Shown: positions 18,329-27,476, numbered from the stretch's first letter. The stretch is 64,000 nucleotides of DNA from Verrucomicrobiota bacterium (GCA_003152315.1 PLZV01000057.1:264065-328064), one strand, 5' to 3'. Notes: generated from the sequence alone by a model not told the origin. A program made the numbers and translations.

Positions 18329-19963
18329 TTGCTGGGTTACTTCAATTTCTTTGCCGGGATTGCGTTGATGCTTTTTGGCATCCGCAGTCTGCGCAAGGGG
18401 TCGGACCGTGTCTTTGGCGCAAAGTTTCGCAAACTTGTGCACACGGCGACCCAAGGGCGACTCCGGGCCATGGGGGCCGGCCTTCTGATTTCGATCCTGG
18501 CTCCGAGCAGCACGGCGTTGGCGTTGCTGTCCGTCGAGGCGGTCAATGCGGGCTACGCGTCGCCCGAGCAGATCCTCGCCTTGATGTTGAGCGCGAATGT
18601 GGGCTTCACGATTACGGTGCAACTCCTGGCGTTCAAGTTTTATGTGTTCAATTCCCTGTTTATCGCGATCGGGATCCCGCTCTATCTTTTTGGCAAGCGA
18701 CAAAACATCCTCGGGGCTGGACAGACCTTGTTCGGGATCGGCTTTTTGCTGTTGGCCATTCAAATCCTCTCCGCCGCCGTGGCACCGGTGCGGAGCGATC
18801 CGGACATGCTCGAATTGATTCGCGTGTTGGAGAATCATCCATTGTGGCTGGCGCTGATGGCCATTGCCCTGCAGGTCACCGTCCAAAGTTCCACCACGAC
18901 CATCGGCATCGGCATCGCGCTGTGTTCGCAAGGCGTGATTCATTTGGAGGGGGCCCTGGCGATCGTCATCGGCGCGAATATCGGCATCGGCGTTACCTCC
19001 GTTGTGGCGGGATTCGCCAAGATAGACACCCGGCGTATGGCGGTGGGGATCCTGCTGATAAAACTGGTCGGCGCCGCGATCATCGTGCCTTTGATGCCTT
19101 GGGTGGTTCGGCTGCTGGAACCCTTGAGCCTGCCGGGAGCAACGCACGACACCCAGTTGATCGCCAATGTCCATACGGCTTTCAACCTTGGGCTGGCGAT
19201 CATCTTTTTCCCCTTGGTGCCGTGGCTGTCCCGCCTGCTGGAGAAGCTGATTCCTTCCCGGGCGGTCGCGGAGGAGAGAACCGGTGCGCGTTATCTCGAT
19301 CCCACGGCGTTGGAAAGTCCGCCGCTGGCGTTGGGACAGGCGACCCGCGAAATCCTGCACATGGCGGACATTGTGCGGAGGATGTTGCGCAACGCCTACC
19401 GCTGTTTTAAGGAAGGCAACGAGCGGCTTTGCGAAGAGGTGCGGAACGAAGACGACGAGGTCGACCTGCTCAATAACGAAATCAAGGCCTACATCACACG
19501 CATGTCCGAGCAGGCGCTCAATACCGAGGATTCGCGGCGCGAAATCGCCTTACTGGCGTTTGCCAATGAACTCGAGAGCGTCGGTGATATCATTGATAAG
19601 AACCTCGTCGAATTGGCGGAAAAGAAGATCACGTTACAGGTCGATTTCTCGAAGGAAGGGTGGGTGGAATTGGCGGGATACTTTCACCAGGTGCTGGAGA
19701 ATTTCGAAATTGCCGTTTCAGCGTTCGCCAGCCAGGACAAGACGCTGGCGGCGCAGTTATTGCGTCACAAGCATCGCATCAACGAACTGGAGCGCGACCT
19801 GCGCAACCGCCATTTCCGTCGTCTGCATGCGGGGCTAAAGGAATCGTTCGAAACGAGCGCGGTCCATCTCGATGTCCTGACCAACCTGAAGCGGATCAAC
19901 TCCCACCTGACAGCCGTGGCCTACCCGATCCTCGAAAACGGGAACAACGACAGGGTGTTTTGA
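18329..19963 (+). CDS. Na+/phosphate cotransporter with PhoU-like C-terminal domain, copy 1
   Basis: A 544-aa membrane protein of the NptA/PNaS family, which imports inorganic phosphate with sodium. The N-terminal half holds the two inverted Na/Pi repeats with the QSST-type signatures ILAPSSTALALLSVEA (about residues 55-70) and VQSSTTTIGIGIALC (about 190-205). The C-terminal half (about 340-540) is a helical PhoU-like domain. It starts with TTG, preceded by GGAGATAACAGG; the paralogue at 37673 also starts with TTG at the same residue. It is followed after 81 bases by a secreted phosphatase, suggesting a phosphate-scavenging pair. Confidence 0.9.
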   Translation: MLGYFNFFAGIALMLFGIRSLRKGSDRVFGAKFRKLVHTATQGRLRAMGAGLLISILAPSSTALALLSVEAVNAGYASPEQILALMLSANVGFTITVQLLAFKFYVFNSLFIAIGIPLYLFGKRQNILGAGQTLFGIGFLLLAIQILSAAVAPVRSDPDMLELIRVLENHPLWLALMAIALQVTVQSSTTTIGIGIALCSQGVIHLEGALAIVIGANIGIGVTSVVAGFAKIDTRRMAVGILLIKLVGAAIIVPLMPWVVRLLEPLSLPGATHDTQLIANVHTAFNLGLAIIFFPLVPWLSRLLEKLIPSRAVAEERTGARYLDPTALESPPLALGQATREILHMADIVRRMLRNAYRCFKEGNERLCEEVRNEDDEVDLLNNEIKAYITRMSEQALNTEDSRREIALLAFANELESVGDIIDKNLVELAEKKITLQVDFSKEGWVELAGYFHQVLENFEIAVSAFASQDKTLAAQLLRHKHRINELERDLRNRHFRRLHAGLKESFETSAVHLDVLTNLKRINSHLTAVAYPILENGNNDRVF

Positions 19964-20044
19964 CGAATCGTGCGCAACATGCCAACCAACTGGCAGTCGG
20001 TAGGGCGTTTGGTGGGTCCACCACACAGGAAGGCTGAGTTATTT

Positions 20045-21187
20045 ATGAGAGCACTACCAACGCTGTTCATCATCTTCGCCGCACCGGTAGTTGCTCGGGG
20101 ACAAATCGAGCGCATTTGGCTGACGCATAGAACCAGCGATCCCAGCCGGCTCGTCGTGAACTGGGAGACGGCGGTACCCGGTGATTCGGTGGTGCATTTT
20201 GGGGTTACGGCGCAGCGCTTGGGCATCGTTTCGCAGCACAACAGCATCACACTGCACCACGTCGAAATCGCGACGCCGCTGCGCAATGTCGTTTATCACT
20301 ACTCCGTCCAGACTGGAACGAATGAATCGCCTGACTATACATTCCGCGCCTATCCGACCGACGAGTTGCGCGTGGCCGTCGTCGGCGACTGGACAGACGG
20401 CAAGTCCTCGCTCGATGCGCTGAAGCGCGACCAGCCCCATCTGCTGCTGACCGCCGGAGACAACATATCGTGCCTGCACGCTCTCTGCGGCGCGGGCGTA
20501 AAGGACTGCACGAAGAGCTACAGTGCGTTGATTGACGCGCAGCCAGAGCTGTTTCGCTCGACGCCATTCCTCCCTGCGCTGGGCAACCACGACAAAGAGA
20601 TCCGCCCGCGCGGGAAGAAGGCACCCCCCGAAATGGTGTATGATCTTGATGCGACAGCCTACCGGAGATTCTTCCCCCTCCCCGGCGACCAGTGGAAATG
20701 GGCCTTCGACATACCGGAGTTCGACGTGCAGTTCATCGCGCTCGACCTCGAACACATCACCGACTTCGGGACGACGTGGCAGGCCTGCCATGATTTCCAT
20801 CGCGGGTCACCACAGTTCGAGTGGTATCGGGAGTTGATGGCGACGACGCGAGCCGGGTTCGTCATCACGCTGCACAACGAGTACAACGACCGGATGAGGT
20901 CACAAGAGGGCGGCGCGTGGCACGACATGTTCCGGCGCGGCACAATCGTTGTCAGCGGATTTGGCTATTACGCCGAGCGGGCCGTTGTGGATGGATTCAC
21001 CTACTACAACACGTGCGTCGCCCCGGCCGGCACACCCTATCGTGATCCGAAATCGGAGGTCTTTGAAAGCACAGCTAGCTATATGCTGTTCACCTTCCAC
21101 AAGAGCGCGGGGGAGATGACTGCCGAACTCAAGCGGCTCGACGGCTCGGTGATTGACCGACAGGTGTTCCACACCCGACGCCGATAA
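20045..21187 (+). CDS. Secreted metallophosphatase (purple acid phosphatase-like)
   Basis: A 380-aa exported phosphoesterase. The ATG at 20045 is chosen because a signal peptide follows directly (MRALPTLFIIFAAPVVARG). An N-terminal fibronectin-like domain (about 20-105) is typical of purple acid phosphatases. The calcineurin-like domain has the metal motifs VVGDWTD near 116, LLTAGDN near 133, ALGNHDKE near 183, and TLHNEYND near 287. The first motif has GDW instead of the usual GDxG, and the late GHxH motif is not obvious, so activity is likely but not certain. It probably releases phosphate outside the cytoplasm for the cotransporter upstream. Confidence 0.82.
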   Translation: MRALPTLFIIFAAPVVARGQIERIWLTHRTSDPSRLVVNWETAVPGDSVVHFGVTAQRLGIVSQHNSITLHHVEIATPLRNVVYHYSVQTGTNESPDYTFRAYPTDELRVAVVGDWTDGKSSLDALKRDQPHLLLTAGDNISCLHALCGAGVKDCTKSYSALIDAQPELFRSTPFLPALGNHDKEIRPRGKKAPPEMVYDLDATAYRRFFPLPGDQWKWAFDIPEFDVQFIALDLEHITDFGTTWQACHDFHRGSPQFEWYRELMATTRAGFVITLHNEYNDRMRSQEGGAWHDMFRRGTIVVSGFGYYAERAVVDGFTYYNTCVAPAGTPYRDPKSEVFESTASYMLFTFHKSAGEMTAELKRLDGSVIDRQVFHTRRR

Positions 21188-21213
21188 TGAACCGAACGCC
21201 GCACATTCCATGA

Positions 21214-22014
21214 TCAAAGGTCCAGTAAACGGCTTAGATTGCCGCCCCATATCAAATTCTTGTCGGAAGGCGGAATATCTAGGGAATCAATAATTCGAAG
21301 GTGTCGCTGGGTGGCCGAGATCGAGTTCCAGGGAAAATCCAGGCCAAAAATGAACTGTCGCGCGCCGATGCCCTTGATGATCTCTTCAATACGTTCCGCC
21401 GTCAAGAACCAGAGATAATTCACGCCCGAATCGAAGATGCTCGTCAATCCCCCATAGGTTTGCTCCCGGTGATTGCCCAGGATCGCCATGAATTCCTCCA
21501 CGTAGACCCGTCCTCCGAGATGCTCGAACACCAACTTCAATTCGGGGTAAGACCACGCAAGGTCGTCAAATTTCTCAGGCTTGGCCAGCGCCAGTCGCGT
21601 GCCGTGCGGCCCGGTGTGATAATCCAACACCATCCCCAACTCTTCGGCCTTTGTGTAGAAAGGCTCTGCTTCCGGAGCCGCAACATCGTGCAGATCGACC
21701 GAGGGATGGATCTTCAACCACCGCACGCCCTCATCGTGAAGCAATTGCAGAACGTCCAGAACATCAGGGGCCAGAGGGAAAACCGTCCCAGCTGGAATGA
21801 ATCGATCCGCATGCGATTTGATCTCGCGTAATGCCCAGCGATTGGCCTCCGCCATGTTGTTGTTCATCTGACACGCAAAGGGCGGGAACACGACTGTGCG
21901 TTCGATTCCGCAAGCATCCAGATGCTTGAGCAACAGAGTCGCGTCACCAGCGGGCCACCAGCCGCCTGGGACGATGGGTGGCATCAAATGAGCATGATTC
22001 GCAATAATCTTCAT
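21214..22014 (-). CDS. Amidohydrolase family 2 (TIM-barrel metal hydrolase)
   Basis: A 266-aa cytoplasmic protein of the amidohydrolase-2 (ACMSD-like) group. Metal-binding features are NHAHLMP near residue 6 (an HxH motif), LKIHPSVDLH near 120, DYHTGPHG near 150, FEHLGG near 180, and GLDFPW near 235. The ATG at 22014 is preferred because AGAGGTG lies just upstream; a GTG three codons earlier is possible. It is convergent with the phosphatase gene. An aldo/keto reductase follows upstream on the same strand after about 130 bases. The substrate is unknown; the family includes decarboxylases and lactone hydrolases. Confidence 0.83.
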   Translation of the reverse strand: MKIIANHAHLMPPIVPGGWWPAGDATLLLKHLDACGIERTVVFPPFACQMNNNMAEANRWALREIKSHADRFIPAGTVFPLAPDVLDVLQLLHDEGVRWLKIHPSVDLHDVAAPEAEPFYTKAEELGMVLDYHTGPHGTRLALAKPEKFDDLAWSYPELKLVFEHLGGRVYVEEFMAILGNHREQTYGGLTSIFDSGVNYLWFLTAERIEEIIKGIGARQFIFGLDFPWNSISATQRHLRIIDSLDIPPSDKNLIWGGNLSRLLDL

Positions 22015-22148
22015 GTTCTTCACCTCTGCGGAGAAGGCCTGTTAACCACTTGTCCTGACACCTGCATGCAATCAAAGACTACGCTTCATCCATGGATTGA
22101 CTCTCATCAGCTCGCCGCGGTATTCACGGAGTTTTCACGGTTATTCGT

Positions 22149-23090
22149 TCAGGGGATTCCCGGCCACTTCTTTCCGCATTGCCTCTCGGCGCATCGGAAG
22201 ACTTCGCGGAGTGCCTGCACGATTGTGCTTGGGAGAGGTCCTTTCGCCGCTGCCATGACATTGTCCTGCATGTAGTTAGGAGTTCTGGTGCCGACGACGG
22301 CAGTATGTACGCTGGGAATGGAAATCGCGAAACGTAAGGCAAGTTCCAACCACGACTTTTCAGCCGGTCCGCCAAAACCAAGACCGGACAAGCGCAGCCC
22401 CATCTGACGGAAGCGTTCCGCATAAGGACGTACTCGTTCGTAACCGCCTTCCACCCCGCGCAGCGATTCCAGCGGCCGCCAGACTGCATTTGCGATGGGC
22501 CCTTTCGCAATCACGCCCAAGCCGCGCACAACGGCCGGCGCGAGAACGCTATCGAAGTTACTCTGGTCGCAGATGTTGATTGAGGTCTCGATGACACTGA
22601 TGTCGGGCAGAGTCGCGGCATACGCCGCCTCCGCATTGTCGCCCGAGAAACCAATGAAGCGCAGCTTCCCGTGCTCGCGCGCTTTGATCAGCACTTCCAT
22701 CACGTCACCCTTCTTCAGGATGTCCATGTCGCATGTGTGCAACAGCATTACATCGATGCACTCGGTACGCAATCTTCGCAGTGACCGGTCCACACTCTGG
22801 CGGATAAGTTGCGGGCTCCAATCCTCGGCATCGGCCCCGCTAAACTTGTGACCGCATTTCGTAATGAGAACGTACTCGTCGCGGCGGTGACTGATCTCGT
22901 TGCCGATCATGTCCTCAGCGGCGGCATAACATTCGCCGGTATCAATCACATTTACCCCAAGGTCAAGAAGCAGATGGAGAAGTGTGGCGGCTTGGGCGGG
23001 ATCGCTTTCTCGAAACCCGATGGGCGATGAGCCAAATCCGAGAGACGAAACGACTAATCCTGTTTTTCCGAGAGTGCGCTTCGTCAGCAT
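22149..23090 (-). CDS. Aldo/keto reductase
   Basis: A 313-aa NADPH-dependent oxidoreductase of the AKR superfamily (TIM barrel). The tetrad is visible as the Asp and Tyr in NVIDTGECYAAAE (about residues 48-60), the Lys in LITKCGHK (about 77) and the His in VMLLHTCD (about 117). Cofactor-side signatures GFSGDN and AVVGTRTPNYMQDNV are present. Its ATG overlaps the end of the small gene 23084-23311 by 7 bp, so they are probably co-transcribed. Members of this subgroup act on sugars and aldehydes; no specific substrate can be assigned. Confidence 0.9.
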   Translation of the reverse strand: MLTKRTLGKTGLVVSSLGFGSSPIGFRESDPAQAATLLHLLLDLGVNVIDTGECYAAAEDMIGNEISHRRDEYVLITKCGHKFSGADAEDWSPQLIRQSVDRSLRRLRTECIDVMLLHTCDMDILKKGDVMEVLIKAREHGKLRFIGFSGDNAEAAYAATLPDISVIETSINICDQSNFDSVLAPAVVRGLGVIAKGPIANAVWRPLESLRGVEGGYERVRPYAERFRQMGLRLSGLGFGGPAEKSWLELALRFAISIPSVHTAVVGTRTPNYMQDNVMAAAKGPLPSTIVQALREVFRCAERQCGKKWPGIP

Positions 23091-23311
23091 GCCGTGGAAT
23101 ACACTTGGACAGTTTTTTTATGATACCATTTCTTCAACTTCTTCGCCAACCTCTCATCCCGTCGCAGCCAGTCCAAGCCACACACCAGCGCCGCATATAG
23201 GATTTCTTCCGCCGTGTAGTGCGGATGTCGATCCCGCAACTCTTCCAGCCACTCGTCGAACCGATAGTGCAACTCGACATGGTACGTGTGTCGTCCCCAC
23301 TTCAAGCTCAT
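23084..23311 (-). CDS. Small basic protein of unknown function
   Basis: A 75-aa soluble protein rich in Arg, Lys, Trp and His, with a likely helix RFDEWLEELRDRHPHYTAEEILYAAL cut into two short pieces by His-Pro. I do not recognise the family. Its ATG overlaps the stop of the decayed SRAP gene upstream (ATGA), and its end overlaps the aldo/keto reductase start. GGAGG lies 4-8 bases before the ATG, which supports real translation. Confidence 0.55.
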   Translation of the reverse strand: MSLKWGRHTYHVELHYRFDEWLEELRDRHPHYTAEEILYAALVCGLDWLRRDERLAKKLKKWYHKKTVQVYSTAC

Positions 23312-23620
23312 ACAGCCTCCTTGATCGGCTCGATGATATTCGGTTTGTCAATGGCTGGCGGGTTTACGTCTTGTGACACAGCGTAGAATTCAAGTTTATC
23401 GGAGGGGTATTGTTTCAATAGCGGCAGCAATTTCTCAGGTTCTTGGATCTTCGGGTCGAGTCACTTGGATTCTGCCTCCCGCATCAGGATCACCGGCATT
23501 CGGTCATGAACCGGCTTGAGTAACTCGTTGGCTTCCGTTGTGATAATCGACCAAGTGAGGACTTCTTCGTCTTCAGGTGATGTCTAGTGCTCCCACAGCC
23601 CTGCAAACCCGCAATGGGTC
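23308..23620 (-). pseudogene. SRAP / YedK-type (HMCES-like) protein, C-terminal fragment with two nonsense codons
   Basis: One continuous minus-strand frame reads as the C-terminal part of an SOS-response-associated peptidase (DUF159). Landmarks are CGFAGLWEH, WSIITTEANELLKPVHDRMPVIL (conserved His-Asp-Arg-Met-Pro), LDPKIQEPEKLLPLLK, and a final NIIEPIKEAV. Two stops interrupt it: TAG at 23584-23586, where GLWEHW is expected, and TGA at 23461-23463, where a WLDP motif is expected. Both replace a conserved tryptophan. The N-terminus with the catalytic Cys2 is missing. The family covalently protects abasic sites in single-stranded DNA; this copy should be inactive. Confidence 0.8.
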
Positions 23621-23920
23621 ACGGTTCGGCGTTCGCGAAGACTTGATCATAGTACCGCTCCTCAAACAGCCGCTCCTTGCCTTCACGCACGATAGACGGG
23701 TCGAGGTCGCAAGCCGCAAGAGCCTGAGTTAATTCGTCCTTCTTGATAAGAAATCGGTGTCGGACGCCGGCGTTCCTTCGTGCCTCAGACTTGGTCTTCC
23801 GTTTGCAGAGGTACTGGTAATCAAACACCCACGACTTAATTTCGGTATTCCCGTCGAACCTCTGTAGAACGCCTTTGAGCTTGATCCCTTGGCCGCTCTC
23901 GAAGCTCCTGCTAGTCAGAA
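23619..23920 (-). pseudogene. Remnant of an unknown soluble protein
   Basis: About 100 codons on the minus strand look protein-like (SFESGQGIKLKGVLQRF, then HRFLIKKDELTQALAACDL, ending FANAEP). The frame stays open upstream to 24137, but that part crosses the operator at 23969 and does not look coded. No start with a ribosome site was found near 23920, so the gene is probably truncated at its 5' end. I do not recognise the family. Confidence 0.4.
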
Positions 23921-23968
23921 CGTTATCGGCGTCGTGGAAGTGGGATGAGATTCCGTGCTTGCAAATTA

Positions 23969-23982
23969 TCAGAACGTTCTGA
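23969..23982. promoter_or_regulatory. Operator TCAGAACGTTCTGA (site 3) upstream of first beta-helix gene
   Basis: A perfect palindrome (16 bp with flanking A/T), 242 bases upstream of the ATG at 24225. TTATCA at 23966-23971 aligns with the TTGTCA box of sites 1, 6 and 8. A degenerate copy matching 11 of 14 bases lies 54 bases upstream at 23915-23928 and could be an auxiliary site. Confidence 0.8.
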
Positions 23983-24129
23983 TAGAGGTATTCGTGAGCT
24001 GTAGATGGGACAGTATATGAGCTCAAAGAGGTGGGCCCAAACAACATAACTGTAACTCGTCTAAAAGTCTTCGGGGTTAAGGAGGTGGCGCGCTCTTCCA
24101 TCTGGCTGGCGGCCTTTGACAACCGGCCA

Positions 24130-24156
24130 GTGAGCACGGCGGGTGTTTGTGCTCAC
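24130..24156. other. Leader hairpin before beta-helix gene
   Basis: GTGAGCAC (24130-24137) and GTGCTCAC (24149-24156) form a perfect 8-bp stem with an 11-base loop in the long untranslated leader between operator site 3 and the ATG at 24225. No T-run follows, so it is not a classic terminator. A role in mRNA stability or translation is possible. Confidence 0.4.
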
Positions 24157-24224
24157 GGTGTAGAAAGGCCGCTCTGTAGCGGAGAACGAACGAACTCAGG
24201 CGTGGATAACGGAGAGGCGTAACC

Positions 24225-27152
24225 ATGAATAATTTTTTCAGACGTTTCTACGTGCGGGCACTTGCGGTTGTCGTGCTGACCATCGGCGGCGCAACCTGTT
24301 TTGCCCAAGTCGATACGGATGGAGATGGCTTCACCGACCAGGAAGAGCTTTATTTGGGGACAAACCCGAACGACGCGTCGTCGTACCCGGGCTGCATCAC
24401 GAATGGCTTTAGCAACGCCACGAATCTGATTTATGTGGCAAAGAATGGAAGTGACAGCAATCCGGGAACCGTCAGCCAACCATTCCTCACGATCCAGAAG
24501 GCAATAACCGTTGCCCAAGGTAACAGCGGGCTGAATATTGGCAGCACCATCATCGTCCAGCCTGGCGCCTACCGCGAGTCCGTTACGCTGATGCCCTCCG
24601 GCGGGGTGCTGCATGCCCCGGTTGTTCTGCAAGCGGCCACCAACGGGACCGCGACGATCTCGGGCGGCGATGTGTGGACAAACGGTTGGTCGCTGGCCTC
24701 TGGTTCGACAACCATTTACCAGCATTCGTGGACGAACAACTGGGGTCTGTCCGGGGTTCCCAGTGGCTGGCCCACCTTGTCCAACATTACGCGTCGGACC
24801 GAGATTGTGATCGTAAATGGCAACCTGTACACGCAGGTTGAATCGGTCGGAGCGATGACGAACGGGACATATTTCGTAGATGAGACCAACCGATTACTGA
24901 ACGTGGAGCACCTGGCCGGGGTGGTTCAGAGCAACGCGTTCTACGAAGTGTCGCAGCGCAGAAGTCTGTTGGAAGTGAACAACTATAACACCGGTGCTGT
25001 CATGTCCAATTTGGTCGTGCGGGGTATGGATTTTCGTTGTGCAGCCTCCCTGGTGGAAAGTGGTGCGGTGCGAATGATCAACTGCAAAAACGTTCTGTAC
25101 GAGAATTGTAGCTTTGAGCTTAACAATTGGACCGGGCTGTACATCGGAGCGACCTCGAACGTGACCCTCAGAGGCATGGCCGCCGACAACAACGGAACCA
25201 AGGGATTCGAACAGTACCAGGTGAGCGGTACCGTCTACGATGGGGTCCAGACTTGTTTTAATAACTGGCGCGGAGCTTTGGGTCAGTTTTACGGCTGGGC
25301 GCTCGCCGGGTCCAAGTTGTTGCACATCCATCGAGCGCTTTTTCGCGATTACATTAGCTATAGCAATACCGAGCGCGGCATGTGGTTCGATAGCGACTGC
25401 GCCACCATGCTTTTTGAGCGCTGCACGCTGAATGCCAACCTCATCTCGTTGGGTGGGTTTGGGTTGTTTATTGAGGCCAATGAAGGCCCGATCCGCTTGC
25501 AGGATTGCGTCATTGCCCGCAACGGCGGCGATTGGGGGCTCTTGGGCAACTGTACCGAAAACGTGACCGTGTCTAATTGCGTGGTGTACGCGAATGGAAC
25601 AGGCACGGGCGGAGAACTCGGCTCCTCGGTGAACACGCCGCCCCGTGTAACAACCGACTTTGAAACCGGTGTCATCCACACCAATCAACTGCGATTTTGG
25701 AACATCACCGACTCCGTGTTCAGCGGTCTGGCTACCACGCAGTTGGAGGTGCACTTGGTTAACAATTTGACTAATTTCCTGACCACGCTGACCTCGGATG
25801 GCAATTTTTGGTACAACTCAGCCACCTCGAATATGTTCAAGGTGGTTAGCACGAGCTACGACTTGAGTGGCTGGCGAACGTTGACGGGACAAGACAAGCA
25901 TTCGGCTTTTCTCAGCCTGCTCGTGACTAACCCGGCGGTGCAAGACACGTACATCAACCTGGGCGCGACCACAAACAACTACGGCAGCGCCACGAATGCT
26001 GTTTGCGACACGCAGTCTAATGGCACCGGCAAGCTCGACGTCGTGCTGTTGAGGTTCGATCTCTCGAGTTTGACAAACACACCCCGGGAAGCGGAATTGC
26101 AACTGGCGGTCACTTCTATCCTCAATAATAGGTCTGTGGTGTTTAATGTGTATCGGTTGACGACCGAGTGGGATGAAAATGCCACCGCGGGTCAAGCCAA
26201 GTCCGTCTCCGGTTGGGCCGCAGGAACCTTCAGTGCTGCCGACTACAATCCGCAGCCGTACGGGATTGGAGGAACGCGTAGCGGGCCGGGGCTGAACACA
26301 ATTGTCGACATCACGGCGTTGGTCCAAGAGTGGGTCAGCGGGACTTCTTCCAACTACGGAGTAGCGATCATCGCCCGGCCGGTTTGGGATCGGCCAGTGA
26401 ATGACCCAAGCTTTCCCAACTGGAAGCAGTTCAACATCGCGACGCGCGAGTCTTCAACGCAATCGCAACGTCCGCAGATTACCTCCATTAGTCGCGGTAG
26501 CAGCGCGTCACCGCCACCGCCGTCGGCCAGTTTCACGGGCAGTCCGACCAATGGGACAGAGCCGTTGTCAGTGACCTTCACCGACACCTCGACGGGCACC
26601 ATCGCCAGTCGGTCTTGGGATTTCGGTGACACCACTACGACCAATGTCACAACCAACGTCGTGGCCCACACCTATGCCGCCGGCACGTATGGCGTGACGC
26701 TAGTCGTCACCGGTCCCGGCGGTGTCAGCACCAATTCGCAGCTCAATTACATTACAGCCCTCACAGCGTTCCAAGCCTGGCAAATCCAGTACTTCGGCAG
26801 CACCACCAACCCGGCGGCAGCGGCCAGCGCTGATCCGGACGGTGATGGCCAGAATAACCTGGCGGAGTTTCTGTCAGGCACCAACCCGACCAACAGCGCC
26901 TCGAGCTTGCACATCATTTCGGTTGCGACGCAGAGTAGCGATGTGCTGGTGACCTGGGCAACGGCTGGCGGAGAAACGAACGTGGTGCAGGCGACGGCCG
27001 GCTTGCCGGACGGTTCCTGTTCGACCAATTTCTTTGACCTGAGCCCGTTGATTATCATTGCGGGCACCGGCGATGCCATCACCAATTATCTCGATGGCGG
27101 CGGAGCCACCAACGTCCCGGCCCGCTACTACCGCGTGCGACTTGTCCCGTAG
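24225..27152 (+). CDS. Large secreted beta-helix protein (DUF1565-like, DNRLRE, PKD, C-terminal YRVRL module)
   Basis: A 975-aa exported protein; GGAGAGG precedes the ATG, and a signal peptide ends at TCFAQ. Domains in order: a calcium-binding DTDGDGFTDQEE loop (about 29-45); a DUF1565-like start NLIYVAKNGSDSNPGT (about 67) with IIVQPGAYRESV; a long right-handed beta-helix to about 540; a DNRLRE-type domain (QDTYINLGATTN, about 571-755); a PKD domain (about 765-845, with WDFGD); a DPDGDGQNN repeat (about 870); and a C-terminal module ending RYYRVRLVP. The beta-helix fold is shared by polysaccharide lyases and several glycosidases, but no catalytic site can be named. Four relatives lie downstream. 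Operator site 3 suggests induction with the glycan operon. Confidence 0.87.
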   Translation: MNNFFRRFYVRALAVVVLTIGGATCFAQVDTDGDGFTDQEELYLGTNPNDASSYPGCITNGFSNATNLIYVAKNGSDSNPGTVSQPFLTIQKAITVAQGNSGLNIGSTIIVQPGAYRESVTLMPSGGVLHAPVVLQAATNGTATISGGDVWTNGWSLASGSTTIYQHSWTNNWGLSGVPSGWPTLSNITRRTEIVIVNGNLYTQVESVGAMTNGTYFVDETNRLLNVEHLAGVVQSNAFYEVSQRRSLLEVNNYNTGAVMSNLVVRGMDFRCAASLVESGAVRMINCKNVLYENCSFELNNWTGLYIGATSNVTLRGMAADNNGTKGFEQYQVSGTVYDGVQTCFNNWRGALGQFYGWALAGSKLLHIHRALFRDYISYSNTERGMWFDSDCATMLFERCTLNANLISLGGFGLFIEANEGPIRLQDCVIARNGGDWGLLGNCTENVTVSNCVVYANGTGTGGELGSSVNTPPRVTTDFETGVIHTNQLRFWNITDSVFSGLATTQLEVHLVNNLTNFLTTLTSDGNFWYNSATSNMFKVVSTSYDLSGWRTLTGQDKHSAFLSLLVTNPAVQDTYINLGATTNNYGSATNAVCDTQSNGTGKLDVVLLRFDLSSLTNTPREAELQLAVTSILNNRSVVFNVYRLTTEWDENATAGQAKSVSGWAAGTFSAADYNPQPYGIGGTRSGPGLNTIVDITALVQEWVSGTSSNYGVAIIARPVWDRPVNDPSFPNWKQFNIATRESSTQSQRPQITSISRGSSASPPPPSASFTGSPTNGTEPLSVTFTDTSTGTIASRSWDFGDTTTTNVTTNVVAHTYAAGTYGVTLVVTGPGGVSTNSQLNYITALTAFQAWQIQYFGSTTNPAAAASADPDGDGQNNLAEFLSGTNPTNSASSLHIISVATQSSDVLVTWATAGGETNVVQATAGLPDGSCSTNFFDLSPLIIIAGTGDAITNYLDGGGATNVPARYYRVRLVP
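26769..27018 (+). repeat. Near-identical 250-bp module, copy 1 (matches 32625-32874)
   Basis: These 250 bases encode the calcium-binding repeat and the start of the C-terminal module. They match 32625-32874 with only a few substitutions, far more closely than the rest of the two genes. This points to recent duplication or gene conversion. Confidence 0.88.
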
Positions 27153-27313
27153 GGGCTCGCTCCATACGCGCGAGAATCCCACTAACCGCCGATCACGTTC
27201 TGAACGAGTGGGGCGAATGTAGTGCATGGTGTGAACTGAACCGACAGTCGCGACCGGGGGCTGTGTCAACAATTACGGAAGGCAGTGACTCCAGCAGATT
27301 ATCGTTGCAATAA

Positions 27314-27327
27314 TCAGAACGTTCTGA
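27314..27327. promoter_or_regulatory. Operator TCAGAACGTTCTGA (site 4) upstream of second beta-helix gene
   Basis: A perfect palindrome 50 bases before the GTG at 27378 and 149 bases before the ATG at 27477. TTGCAA at 27305-27310 may be a -35 box; no good -10 is seen. A degenerate copy (10 of 14 bases) lies at 27190-27203, 124 bases upstream. Confidence 0.8.
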
Positions 27328-27476
27328 TAGCCTACAGACCATAGCGAGCAGCAACCTACTAGGAAAGATAATACCACGTGCGTGACACATTCACCAAGTT
27401 CGTCGGCTGGTTTACGGATCGGCGAGCCAATGGTGAGACTCGCCACCGCCGTCCTGAACCTACGACATTGTTAGCG

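Noticed and set aside
23308-23620. Genetic recoding (TAG and TGA read as Trp)
   Set aside because: All intact genes here use TGG for Trp and normal stops, two different stop codons are involved, and the N-terminus is missing too.
23921-24137. N-terminal extension of the minus-strand remnant ending at 23619
   Set aside because: The frame crosses the operator at 23969 and shows no conserved protein features.
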